This document shows positions 1 through 7,641 of a stretch of 64,000 nucleotides of DNA, in pieces. Position 1 is the stretch's first letter. Each line of letters begins with the position of its first letter. The notes beneath the pieces were generated by a model. It was not told the DNA's origin and did not search any database. It was given only the letters and a program-made list of their open reading frames with translations. A program made the translations under genes and the position numbers. This DNA is from UBA3775 sp051877895 (GTDB lineage Bacteria; Bacillota; Clostridia; Lachnospirales; Lachnospiraceae): NCBI GenBank assembly GCA_051877895.1, contig JBJEJI010000069.1, forward strand, positions 1 to 64,000. Reading direction: 5' to 3'.

Positions 1-70
1 GGGTGGTTGATATTTCGCACGCACGCGTGCTCAACAGGGTCATGACCCACATAAATCAGATAATCCAACA
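1..70. other. GC-rich edge sliver with an open frame on each strand
   Basis: This stretch is visibly richer in G and C than the DNA that follows. It holds two perfect palindromes, GCACGCGTGC (21-30) and GGGTCATGACCC (37-48). On the minus strand one frame stays open to the edge and reads ...YVGHDPVEHACVRNINH, so it could be the start of a gene lying mostly outside the window. On plus, a frame open from base 3 ends with TAA at 114-116, but it runs through the terminator hairpin at 73-99. I do not recognise either peptide and cannot choose between them. Confidence 0.25.
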
Positions 71-72
71 AA

Positions 73-99
73 AGGCGGCAGTTTTTACAACTGCCGCCT
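73..99. terminator. Hairpin terminator after pnuC, possibly bidirectional
   Basis: The arms AGGCGGCAG and CTGCCGCCT pair perfectly over 9 bp around a 9-nt loop. On the minus strand the hairpin follows the pnuC stop codon and is followed by a short T run. On plus it is followed by GTTATTTTT. It could serve transcription from both sides. Confidence 0.75.
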
Positions 100-107
100 G
101 TTATTTT

Positions 108-783
108 TCATTCTAATTCTCTTTTTTTCCAACTAACAAATCCATACATGTCGTTAAAAAAGAAAATAGTAAAATTAACTACCACCGGAATATATATAGG
201 ATTTTCTCTAGAAGCTAAAATCCAAAGTATAATTAACACAATGTCATTTGAGGCATATCCTAATGCATAATATGATGAACGAAGCATAGTGAGCGATGCC
301 GCAAAAAAACTAGTTGTAATTGAAATTGTACTAAATATAATATTGGGTGTATTCAGTACCCGTAAAAGAAAATAGAATCCACTTGTAACTACAAATCCAA
401 AAAAGAAAAGTGCTATTATATGCTTACAATTCAGATTTTGAATTGCTACTTCATTCCCATTTTCTTTAGATGGATTCTTAATCCATGTAATTGTTGACCA
501 TATAGCCATAGGCATAGTCATTCCTAAATAGGTAATCATTTCCCCCCCAATATCGAAAGCGCCAAGAAATAATACCATAAAGAATACTAAACACAATCAT
601 TAGAATTTGTGACCATACATTACCCTTTGCCGCAAAAATCAAAGAGGTGACACCAACTAATGCTGCTAAAAGAGTTAATAAATCCAAGTCACCTGATACT
701 ACATTAGAAACAGTAACAATAAGCAATGAGCCAAGCCAAATAGCCCATTCTTTTTTAGATAAACTTAAAATCGGATTATTCAT
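108..783 (-). pseudogene. pnuC: Nicotinamide riboside transporter PnuC, frameshifted at a G7 run
   Basis: PnuC proteins are multi-pass membrane carriers that take up nicotinamide riboside for NAD synthesis. Two overlapping minus-strand frames (478-783 and 108-596) together make one full PnuC. The first gives the N-terminal helices up to FRYWG; the second continues with GEMITYLGM, the ITW segment, the SYYALGY region and a C-terminal NDMYGF helix. The junction is a run of seven G on the minus strand (C7 at 542-548). Six G would read W-G-E-M-I-T in one frame, so the lesion is a single inserted G. It may be a true inactivation, phase variation or a sequencing error. Start ATG at 783 follows AAAGGAC. 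The gene is unusually AT-rich and lies alone after lysS. Confidence 0.85.
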
Positions 784-784
784 C

Positions 785-910
785 TTAATTGTCCTTTAAT
801 CGCAAAAATATATTTATTAGATTTAAAGAACTATTCCGGGATCTAATATTGGTATCAACCGATTGTTTATAATCATTTCCAACCTCTTTTATTAATTCTA
901 ATTTAAGCAT
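785..910 (-). CDS. Possible 41-aa leader ORF just before pnuC
   Basis: A 41-codon frame starts with ATG at 908-910 and stops with TAA at 785-787, one base before the pnuC ATG. It begins MLKLELIKEVGNDYKQ and is rich in Lys, Asn and Leu. I recognise no family. There is no convincing ribosome binding site before its ATG, which speaks against strong translation. Its position between the predicted promoter and pnuC means it would sit in the pnuC mRNA, so it could be a leader peptide, a gene remnant or chance. Confidence 0.3.
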   Translation of the reverse strand: MLKLELIKEVGNDYKQSVDTNIRSRNSSLNLINIFLRLKDN

Positions 911-928
911 TTTATATTAATAAATTGT

Positions 929-957
929 ATTATATCAATAAAACGGTTAGATATCAA
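929..957 (-). promoter_or_regulatory. Sigma-A type promoter for pnuC
   Basis: On the minus strand TTGATA (952-957) and TATAAT (929-934) are separated by exactly 17 bases. Transcription would start near 922 and read through the small leader ORF into pnuC. The -35 box and most of the spacer lie inside the palindrome at 941-969. Confidence 0.65.
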
Positions 958-969
958 ATCCAACCGTTT
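941..969. repeat. 29-bp palindrome: operator over the pnuC promoter or lysS terminator
   Basis: AAACGGTT (941-948) and AACCGTTT (962-969) are perfect inverted arms. After one mismatch GAT/ATC extends the pairing. On the minus strand the hairpin lies after lysS and is followed by TTTTATTG, so it could be a weak terminator. It also covers the -35 region of the pnuC promoter, as a repressor operator would. The sequence does not decide between these roles. Confidence 0.55.
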
Positions 970-1042
970 CATTTAAGCGTGTTCTATTTAATTGGTCGTA
1001 AATCTCGACCCTCAATCTCTAACACTCTTGATGTTCCCAGCT

Positions 1043-2557
1043 TTATTTGTCCAGAGACTTCATTGTGGGAAACAACAGTACATCCCTGATTGCCGGCTGG
1101 TCTGTAAGCAGCATTACCAGACGGTCAATGCCGTAACCGATTCCACCTGTTGGAGGCATACCGTAAGCAAGTGCATTGAGGAAGTCCTCGTCGGTGTGGT
1201 TGGCTTCTTCGTTGCCTGCCGCAAAAAGCTTCTCCTGTTCTTCAAAACGCTGACGCTGGTCAATCGGGTCATTCAACTCAGAATATGCGTTGCACATTTC
1301 CCTCTGGGTAATAAATAACTCAAAACGTTCAACATATCCCGGCTTATCCGGTTTCTTCTTGGTCAAAGGAGAGATTTCAATCGGATGATCCATAACAAAG
1401 GTAGGCTGTACCAGATGTTCTTCAACGAACTCCTCGAAGAACAGGTTCAGAATGTCACCCTTCTTATGGTGCTTTTCGTATTCAACATGCTTTTCATCAG
1501 CAATCTTCTTTGCTTCTTCATCAGACTGAATCTCATCAAAATCAACGCCTGCGTATTTCTTAACCGCATCAATCATTGTAATACGTTCAAACGGCTTTCC
1601 AAGGTCGATTTCAACCCCCTGATACATGATCTTAGTTGTGCCGCAAACGTTCTGAGCAACTGTACGGAACATATCCTCTGTCAAATCCATCATACCGTAG
1701 TAATCGGTATATGCCTGATAAAGCTCCATGAGTGTAAACTCAGGATTATGTCTTGCATCAAGACCTTCGTTACGGAAAACACGTCCGATTTCATATACAC
1801 GTTCAAGACCACCAACAATCAGTCTCTTAAGATAAAGCTCAAGGGAAATTCTCAGCTTTACATCCTCATCAAGCGCATTATAATGAGCTTCGAAAGGTCT
1901 TGCGGCTGCTCCGCCCGCATTAGAAACAAGAACAGGAGTTTCAACCTCCATAAATCCGCGATTATCCAGATAATTTCTGATTTCCTTAATTATCTGGGAA
2001 CGCTTAATAAATGTATCCTTAACTTCCGGATTCATCATCAAATCAACATATCTCTGACGATATCTTGCATCTGTATCTGTTAAGCCATGATATTTTTCAG
2101 GAAGAACCTGAAGACTCTTGCTGAGGAGTATAAGCTCTTCTGCATGAATACTGATTTCACCGGTCTGGGTCTTAAACACATAACCCTTAACACCGATAAT
2201 ATCACCCACATCTATCATTTTCTTGAAGTTCTGATAAGGATCTACACCAAGTGCATCTCTTGAAACATAGCACTGAATGTTTCCAAGTTTATCAGCTACA
2301 TTGATGAAGGAAGCCTTTCCCATGACTCGCTTAGACATCATGCGTCCTGCGATGGAAACAGTTTTGTTTTCAAATTCATCAAAAGCATCCTTTACATCTT
2401 TTGTATGATTTGTAACATCATACTTCATAATCTGAAAAGGATCATTGCCGGTGCTCTGAAGCTCAGCAAGCTTTTCTTTTTTTACCTTAATAATCTCGTT
2501 ATCATTTACAACAGGTTTATTCTGTCTGCCGTTGTTTGGCTGATTTGTATCTGGCAT
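1043..2557 (-). CDS. lysS: Lysyl-tRNA synthetase, class II
   Basis: LysS charges tRNA-Lys with lysine in the cytoplasm. The 504-aa protein has the normal class II order: an N-terminal OB-fold anticodon-binding domain (about residues 60-170), then the catalytic domain with motif 2 near FRNEGLDARHNPEF, the conserved EMCNAYSELNDP segment and motif 3 near GIGYGIDRL. The first 25 residues are a polar extension rich in Asn and Lys. The start follows CGGAGGTTAAA. It lies 38 bases after greA on the same strand and is probably cotranscribed. No truncation or odd residue is seen. Confidence 0.97.
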   Translation of the reverse strand: MPDTNQPNNGRQNKPVVNDNEIIKVKKEKLAELQSTGNDPFQIMKYDVTNHTKDVKDAFDEFENKTVSIAGRMMSKRVMGKASFINVADKLGNIQCYVSRDALGVDPYQNFKKMIDVGDIIGVKGYVFKTQTGEISIHAEELILLSKSLQVLPEKYHGLTDTDARYRQRYVDLMMNPEVKDTFIKRSQIIKEIRNYLDNRGFMEVETPVLVSNAGGAAARPFEAHYNALDEDVKLRISLELYLKRLIVGGLERVYEIGRVFRNEGLDARHNPEFTLMELYQAYTDYYGMMDLTEDMFRTVAQNVCGTTKIMYQGVEIDLGKPFERITMIDAVKKYAGVDFDEIQSDEEAKKIADEKHVEYEKHHKKGDILNLFFEEFVEEHLVQPTFVMDHPIEISPLTKKKPDKPGYVERFELFITQREMCNAYSELNDPIDQRQRFEEQEKLFAAGNEEANHTDEDFLNALAYGMPPTGGIGYGIDRLVMLLTDQPAIRDVLLFPTMKSLDK

Positions 2558-2595
2558 TTTAACCTCCGTTCCGAAGCGTTTGTCTGTTACTTATT

Positions 2596-3090
2596 TTATT
2601 TAGATTTGCTGATTTCAAGAATCTCGTAGGTAAGTTCTCCTGCAGGAGCCTTTACAACTAACTGCTCTCCAACCTTGCGTCCCATAAGCTCACGTCCCAA
2701 AGGTGATTCGTTTGAAATCTTGTTCTGAAGGAAATTAGCTTCTGTGGAACCAACAATGGTGTAAAAATACTCCTGCTTGTTATCCACATTAACAACCTTG
2801 ACATCACAGCCGACACTAACTTTGTCACTGGTAATCTCATCTTCGTCAACAACAATAACGTTTTTCAGTATTTCTTCAAGTTCTTCAATTCTTGCTTCAA
2901 TATCACGCTGCTCATCTTTTGCTGCATCATACTCTGCGTTTTCAGATAAGTCACCATGTTCTCTGGCTTCCTTAATTTTCTCTGCTATATCACGTCTCTG
3001 ATTTACTTTTAAATCAGACAGCTCTTCCTCAAGTTTTTTTAATCCTGCGTAAGTAATTACCTTTTTTTCATTGCTTTTCTTTGATGCCAT
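2596..3090 (-). CDS. greA: Transcription elongation factor GreA
   Basis: GreA binds the RNA polymerase secondary channel and stimulates cleavage of backtracked transcripts. The 164-aa protein has the N-terminal coiled coil (about 10-80), including the DLSENAEYDAA segment with the acidic tip residues, followed by the FKBP-like C-terminal domain with SPLGRELMGRKVG. The start is set at 3090 (MASKKS). The ATG at 3100-3102 is part of the ribosome binding site, ATGGAGGAAATA, which would make that upstream ATG a false start. It precedes lysS and follows the tRNA-Gln terminator. Confidence 0.95.
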   Translation of the reverse strand: MASKKSNEKKVITYAGLKKLEEELSDLKVNQRRDIAEKIKEAREHGDLSENAEYDAAKDEQRDIEARIEELEEILKNVIVVDEDEITSDKVSVGCDVKVVNVDNKQEYFYTIVGSTEANFLQNKISNESPLGRELMGRKVGEQLVVKAPAGELTYEILEISKSK

Positions 3091-3171
3091 TATTTCCTCC
3101 ATTCTACATTTTCCCGGAAAAACCGAAAATGATTATGCTAAAAATTTATCTCTACATGTACATAGAAAAAA

Positions 3172-3193
3172 ACCGGAACCGTTAGGTTCCGGT
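3172..3193 (-). terminator. Rho-independent terminator of the tRNA-Gln transcript
   Basis: The 9-bp arms ACCGGAACC and GGTTCCGGT enclose a 4-nt loop and are followed on minus by seven T. The hairpin begins four bases after the tRNA 3' end. Confidence 0.88.
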
Positions 3194-3196
3194 CTA

Positions 3197-3268
3197 CTGG
3201 GCTACAAGGATTCGAACCTTGAGATGCCGGAATCAGAATCCGGTGCCTTACCATTTGGCGATAGCCCA
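3197..3268 (-). tRNA. tRNA-Gln (anticodon CTG)
   Basis: The minus strand folds as a complete 72-nt cloverleaf. The acceptor arms are TGGGCTA and TAGCCCA with G as discriminator. The anticodon stem CCGGA/TCCGG holds loop TTCTGAT with anticodon CTG, which reads CAG. The T arm carries GGTTCGAATCC. The CCA end is not encoded. It is a single tRNA with its own terminator, just upstream of greA. Confidence 0.95.
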
Positions 3269-3445
3269 AAGATGTTGTGTTTCAGTCACAAGCGGTATTA
3301 TATATCATAGACGAAGATTTTGCAAGCATTATTTTTCAAATATTTCAATTTTTTTATTTTTGAATGATTCCTTATATTTTAAGCATACTAATATAAATCA
3401 TATTTCTTCTATAGAGATATGAAATAAAAAAACAGGAGGCTAACA

Positions 3446-3727
3446 GTGAAACACTGCATTTGTAAATATCTGCTTCTGCTTGCCGGTATTGCAGCAGTAG
3501 TATATATTCTAAAAAAACACAAATGTTGTTGCAATGATAACTGCGAATGTAAAGACAAACTTTGTGACATTGCAAGAAACGCTAAAAATGAAGCAAAAAA
3601 TATCGGCAAAGATATTGCACAGGACGTTAAAAAGGATGTAAAAGATGCTGCAAAAGACGTTAAAAACCTTGCATCTGAAACCATGAAAGATGTTACTGAA
3701 ATCGGAAAAGGCTGTGGTACTGTATAG
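3446..3727 (+). CDS. Small membrane-anchored protein with amphipathic helical repeats
   Basis: This 93-aa protein starts with GTG eight to ten bases after AGGAGG, a strong signal on a strand that carries few genes. It has a short basic/Cys start, one hydrophobic helix (about residues 8-22), a Cys-rich patch (KCCCNDNCECKDKLC) and then a long charged helix. That helix repeats a pattern of Lys, Asp and Ala (KKDVKDAAKDVKN), like the YtxH or late-embryogenesis-type amphipathic helices. I do not recognise a defined family. A role in envelope stress is only a guess. The Cys patch could bind metal. Confidence 0.72.
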   Translation: MKHCICKYLLLLAGIAAVVYILKKHKCCCNDNCECKDKLCDIARNAKNEAKNIGKDIAQDVKKDVKDAAKDVKNLASETMKDVTEIGKGCGTV

Positions 3728-3746
3728 GAAAGATGTTTCCTATACA
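3721..3746 (+). terminator. 11-bp hairpin over the stop codon of the small protein gene
   Basis: TGTATAGGAAA (3721-3731) pairs perfectly with TTTCCTATACA (3736-3746) around GATG. The left arm contains the TAG stop at 3725-3727. It is followed by ATAAAAAA, not a T run, so it is not a classic terminator alone. It may protect the 3' end of the mRNA or work with the hairpin at 3755. Confidence 0.5.
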
Positions 3747-3754
3747 ATAAAAAA

Positions 3755-3797
3755 CTCCGTTAAGGAAGCTGCCTTAAGTGCAGCCTTCCACACGGAG
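3755..3797. terminator. Convergent terminator between the small gene and the apgM end
   Basis: CTCCGT (3755-3760) pairs with ACGGAG (3792-3797), and a GGAAG..GC arm pairs inside with GCAGCCTTCC. On minus the hairpin is followed by TTTTTTATTG, which fits the end of the hom-apgM transcript. On plus it is followed by AATTTTCTG. Confidence 0.65.
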
Positions 3798-3886
3798 AAT
3801 TTTCTGTCCTTCTGATAAAAAATTTACCATTCTATGAAAATAATCATTATAGTAAATAGTATGAAAATCATTCATTGCAAACACTT

Positions 3887-5089
3887 TTAATTTTCCAGCA
3901 GTCTGTTAATGATTTTATAGCCGTCTTCAAGATAAAGACCTGTCTTTTTAGCTTCTTTTTCATTATAGTATGCAGCATTTGATACATTCTTTGTACTGTC
4001 ATATATCATGAAAGGTACAGGATCGCTGGTGTGTGTTCTGCATCTGATTGGTGTAGGATGATCCGGCATTATAAGCATTCTGTACTGCTCTCCGGACTTA
4101 TCCATGCCCTCTTTCACTACTTTTATAACTTTTTCATCAAGATATTCAATGGCAGAAATCTTATTTGTTATGCTGCCTTGATGTCCCATTTCATCCGGCG
4201 CTTCAACATGGATATAAACGAAATCATCTCCGTCTTCAACCAAAGTCTTAACAGCTGCCTGTGCTTTACCTTCATAATTTGTATGTAAAGTACCATCAGC
4301 ACCGGGAACAGTGATATTTTTCATAGAAGCACCAACAGCAATTCCTTTTAATAAATCTACTGCTGAAATCATTGCACCCTTCTTGCCTGTCTTTTCATAG
4401 AAAGAAGTAAGAATTGGCTTTGTGCCTGCACCCCAGAACCAAATTGAATTAGCTTTATTAAGACCTTTAGCCGCTCTTTCAACGTTAATTGGATGATTGT
4501 TCAGAATGTCATAGCTTTTTTTCATCATTTCACGAAGCATCTGATTTTCCGGAAGATAGTCACCAATCACTTTAGTCAAAATGTCATGTGGAGGTGTAAG
4601 TTCAACCACCTGGCCTTTATCCCAGATTAAAAGATGACGATAGCTTGTACCACAATAATAATTGAAAACATCATTTTCCAGTTCTTTCTTTACTGCCTCA
4701 AGCAGTACTGCCGCATCCTTTGTGGAAATTTCGGAAGAACTATGGTCAATAATTGTTTTTTCTTCATATGGAAGGTCGTCATCAGAAACGGTTACAATAT
4801 TACAACGGATTGCAATATCTGTGTCCTTCATTGGAACGCCAATGCTTAGTGCTTCCAATGGAGACCGTCCTGTATAATATTCCCTTGGATTATATCCTAA
4901 CACAGCAAGATTAGCCGTATCGCTGCCCGGCTTCATTCCTTCAGGAATTGTATGAGCCAGTCCCACTTCAGAAACCTTGGCAAGGTCATCCATAACAGGA
5001 GTATTAGCAGCCTCCAAAGGCGTTTTGCCTTTAAGCTCCTCCAAAGGTTCATCTGCCATGCCATCGCCTAAAACAACTATATATTTCAT
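3887..5089 (-). CDS. apgM: ApgM-type phosphoglycerate mutase family; possible homoserine kinase analogue
   Basis: The 400-aa protein belongs to the cofactor-independent, archaeal-type phosphoglycerate mutase family (alkaline phosphatase fold). Visible landmarks are the N-terminal YIVVLGDGMADEP, the PGSDTANLAVLGYNP segment with the catalytic Ser, VHAPDE-like VEAPDEMGHQG and the late DHPTPI metal motif. The start at 5089 gives the family's usual length; an upstream ATG at 5176 would add 29 unrelated residues and overlap hom. It lies 79 bases after hom. Family members placed next to hom in Firmicutes and Bacteroidetes have been proposed to act as homoserine kinase. The context supports that reading, but the sequence alone cannot separate the two activities. 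Confidence 0.85.
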   Translation of the reverse strand: MKYIVVLGDGMADEPLEELKGKTPLEAANTPVMDDLAKVSEVGLAHTIPEGMKPGSDTANLAVLGYNPREYYTGRSPLEALSIGVPMKDTDIAIRCNIVTVSDDDLPYEEKTIIDHSSSEISTKDAAVLLEAVKKELENDVFNYYCGTSYRHLLIWDKGQVVELTPPHDILTKVIGDYLPENQMLREMMKKSYDILNNHPINVERAAKGLNKANSIWFWGAGTKPILTSFYEKTGKKGAMISAVDLLKGIAVGASMKNITVPGADGTLHTNYEGKAQAAVKTLVEDGDDFVYIHVEAPDEMGHQGSITNKISAIEYLDEKVIKVVKEGMDKSGEQYRMLIMPDHPTPIRCRTHTSDPVPFMIYDSTKNVSNAAYYNEKEAKKTGLYLEDGYKIINRLLEN

Positions 5090-5168
5090 ATCAGTTACGC
5101 TTTCCTGTGAATTATCACATAATGAAATTTTACCCCAAACATCCTCCGAACCTTTTTTACAGAAAATG

Positions 5169-6368
5169 TTATTCACAACGAATTGTGCTGATTACATCAA
5201 GTTCGCTTACTGCAGCAGCAAAGCTTCCTTCTGTCATTACACCGGTAATAATACCAACTTCGCCGTCTTTTACATTTTCAAGTATTTCTTCAACAGGCAA
5301 TGTATTAAGAGCAGCCTCTTTTTTCTCTGCCGGAATTCTTACAAAGAAAGAATTTTTCATATCTTCAAATTTACCCAGTTCAAGTTTTTCCGTTGACCAG
5401 ATAATAGGAATATTTGTACCCTTATGTTTTGCAATATCAATAACATCAGAAACTACTGCGCTGGCTGTAGGAAGCTTACCGGCTCCTTTCCCATAACACA
5501 TAACTTCATCTAACATATTTCCTTTTACCATAATGGCATTAAAAACACCATTTACCATGTAAAGAGGGTTGTCCTTTTTAAGCATCTTTGGTGCAACCAT
5601 TGCATATACTTTGCCGTCATCACCTACACTGCTGGAACCAAGAAGCTTAATTGCACGTCCAAAAGCAGTTGCATAAGAAACATCTACATCACTAATCTTT
5701 GTGATACCTTCTGTATAGATATCCTCATAATCCACCTGCTTTCCATAAGCAAGAGAAGTAAGAATGGCAATTTTACGACACGCATCATGTCCTTCAATAT
5801 CAGCAGCAGGATTTCTTTCCGCATAACCCTTCTCCTGTGCTCTTTTTAAAACATCATCAAAAGCAAGTCCGTCATCACGCATTTTTGTCATCATATAGTT
5901 GGTTGTTCCGTTAAGAATACCATCGATTTTTTCAATGTCATCTGCTGTAATGGAACGTATCAACTGTCTGATAATAGGAATACCACCACCAACACTTGCT
6001 TCAAACAAGTAATTGCAGTTTTTCTCCTTTGCTATGGCAATGAGTTCAGCACCATGCTTTGCTACCAGTTCTTTATTGGAGGTACACACACTTTTACCCT
6101 TTAAAAGAGCTTCTTTTGAGAATTCGTAAGCAGGATGTACTCCACCCATTACTTCAACAATAATATCAACCTCAGGATCATTTACCACAACGTTGTAATC
6201 GTGTACAAGTACCTTTTCAACCGGATTGCCCGGAAATTCTCTTAAATCAAGTACATACTTTATGTTAAGTTCTGTTCCCGTTCTTTTGGTAATAATTGAT
6301 GAGTTTTGCGTAAGAACATCATACACTCCCGAACCAACAGTACCAAAACCTAAAATTGCAACATTCAT
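5169..6368 (-). CDS. hom: Homoserine dehydrogenase
   Basis: Hom reduces aspartate semialdehyde to homoserine with NAD(P)H, the branch point to threonine and methionine. The 399-aa protein has the N-terminal Rossmann motif GFGTVGSGVYDVL, the catalytic domain with NGTTNYMMTKM and AERNPAADIEGHDACRK, and a C-terminal ACT domain (about 320-399) typical of feedback control by threonine. The start at 6368 (MNVAIL) is preceded by GGAGGAAATT; an ATG twelve bases earlier lies inside that ribosome binding site. It follows the Ctp protease gene by 24 bases and precedes apgM. Confidence 0.95.
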   Translation of the reverse strand: MNVAILGFGTVGSGVYDVLTQNSSIITKRTGTELNIKYVLDLREFPGNPVEKVLVHDYNVVVNDPEVDIIVEVMGGVHPAYEFSKEALLKGKSVCTSNKELVAKHGAELIAIAKEKNCNYLFEASVGGGIPIIRQLIRSITADDIEKIDGILNGTTNYMMTKMRDDGLAFDDVLKRAQEKGYAERNPAADIEGHDACRKIAILTSLAYGKQVDYEDIYTEGITKISDVDVSYATAFGRAIKLLGSSSVGDDGKVYAMVAPKMLKKDNPLYMVNGVFNAIMVKGNMLDEVMCYGKGAGKLPTASAVVSDVIDIAKHKGTNIPIIWSTEKLELGKFEDMKNSFFVRIPAEKKEAALNTLPVEEILENVKDGEVGIITGVMTEGSFAAAVSELDVISTIRCE

Positions 6369-6392
6369 AATTTCCTCCATTTATACGTGTTT

Positions 6393-7559
6393 TTATTTTG
6401 TTAATTCATTTATTGCAGCAGAAAGCTGTTCATCCTCTTCTGTTTCAGGGTCGTCAATCACTTCTACATCAGGAGTGATACCTGTACCATGGATGTTAAT
6501 GCCTTCAGGCGAATAATAGGAAGCTGTAGTCAACTTAATTCTCGAGCCATCCGAGAATGAAAAGATTGTCTGAACAATACCTTTTCCAAAACTGGTTTCT
6601 CCAACAATTTCTGCCTTATCATAGTCTCTAAGGCAACCGGCAAAGACTTCAGATGCACTTGCGCTGTTTCCATTCATAATAAGAACAATAGGTACATCAA
6701 CCACATCATCATTCTGAGAATATATTCCTGATTTATTGTCGTTTTTATCCGATGTATAAACCAAAAGTTTACCTTTCGGAAGTATTCGGTCCAACATATT
6801 GCAGGAGATATTTAGAAGACCTCCCGGATTGTCTCTCAAATCAATAATCAAGCCTTCCATTCCCTGCTTTTCCAACTCGTCTATGGCCGTATCAAACTGG
6901 TCATAGGTGACTTGGTCAAAAGAAGTCACTTCTATATAACCTATATTATTGTCCAACATTTCATATGAAACAGACTGTGTAATAACCTGCTGACGGGTAA
7001 TTGTAAAACTGAGATAGTCTTCTTCTCCTTCACGAAGAATTGTCAGTGTAACCTGTGTTCCTGCTTCGCCTTTAATCTTTGATACTGCCGTATCAAGGTC
7101 CAAACCAAAAACACTTTCACCGTCAACTTCCAAAATAATATCTCCTGAAAGCAATCCGGCTTTTTCAGCAGGACTACCGGCTATTGGAGATGAAATCATA
7201 GGATAGTTTCCATCAGACGAATAGGTTACATAGGCTCCTATTCCAACATAACTGCCGTTTGTTTTTTCTGCAAGTTCTGCATAGTCTTCTTCAGTGTAAT
7301 ATGCAGAATATTTATCTCCCAGCCCGGACACAAGGCCATAGTAGGCATAGTCATATAACTCTTCTACATCATATTCACCGTCATAATATGCGTCAATATA
7401 ATCAATCAAAAGGTCTATCTTGTCTTTTGCTTCCTGATTCTCTTCCTCTTTTTCAAAGAATCTCACTTTATCATTATTTGCAACTAAGCATAAACATGAA
7501 ACTGCTACAAAAGTAAGACAAAAACCTAGTAATAAGCCCTTTAAAAAGCCCTTTTCCAA
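6393..7559 (-). CDS. C-terminal processing protease, S41 family with PDZ domain
   Basis: The 388-aa protein has an N-terminal membrane helix (about 8-27), a charged linker, a PDZ domain (about 103-180, with SPAEKAGLLSGDIILEVDG) and an S41 Ser/Lys protease domain. The catalytic serine lies in GNSASASE (about 297-304) and the lysine in ETSFGKG (about 326). It should act outside the membrane on envelope proteins. It follows the FtsEX/M23 genes; in other bacteria Ctp proteases control the level of peptidoglycan hydrolases, so the M23 protein upstream is a plausible substrate. That link is inferred. Confidence 0.93.
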   Translation of the reverse strand: MEKGFLKGLLLGFCLTFVAVSCLCLVANNDKVRFFEKEEENQEAKDKIDLLIDYIDAYYDGEYDVEELYDYAYYGLVSGLGDKYSAYYTEEDYAELAEKTNGSYVGIGAYVTYSSDGNYPMISSPIAGSPAEKAGLLSGDIILEVDGESVFGLDLDTAVSKIKGEAGTQVTLTILREGEEDYLSFTITRQQVITQSVSYEMLDNNIGYIEVTSFDQVTYDQFDTAIDELEKQGMEGLIIDLRDNPGGLLNISCNMLDRILPKGKLLVYTSDKNDNKSGIYSQNDDVVDVPIVLIMNGNSASASEVFAGCLRDYDKAEIVGETSFGKGIVQTIFSFSDGSRIKLTTASYYSPEGINIHGTGITPDVEVIDDPETEEDEQLSAAINELTK

Positions 7560-7608
7560 AGAAATTCCTCCAAAAGCAAATTAAAGCTTTTACAATACAA
7601 AACAGAGC

Positions 7609-7634
7609 CTGGTACATAAATACTTATGTACCAG
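7609..7634 (-). terminator. Hairpin between the M23 and Ctp genes
   Basis: CTGGTACATAA and TTATGTACCAG form an 11-bp stem with a 4-nt loop. On minus it is followed by GCTCTGTTTTG, a weak T run. It may partly terminate transcription after the M23 gene or mark an mRNA processing point before ctp. Confidence 0.55.
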
Positions 7635-7641
7635 ACACTGA

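Noticed and set aside
542..548. Programmed -1/+1 frameshifting to make full PnuC
   Set aside because: A run of G alone is not a typical slippery site, and I see no stimulating stem or upstream SD-like element. Mutation, phase variation or error are simpler.
1385..2083. 232-codon open frame on plus, antisense to lysS
   Set aside because: It lies wholly within lysS, shows no known domain and its composition is that of reverse-strand coding DNA.
3409..3747. 112-codon minus-strand frame over the small plus-strand gene
   Set aside because: The plus-strand gene has an AGGAGG site and an N-terminal membrane helix; the minus frame is Ser/Phe-rich with no site and would run through a hairpin.
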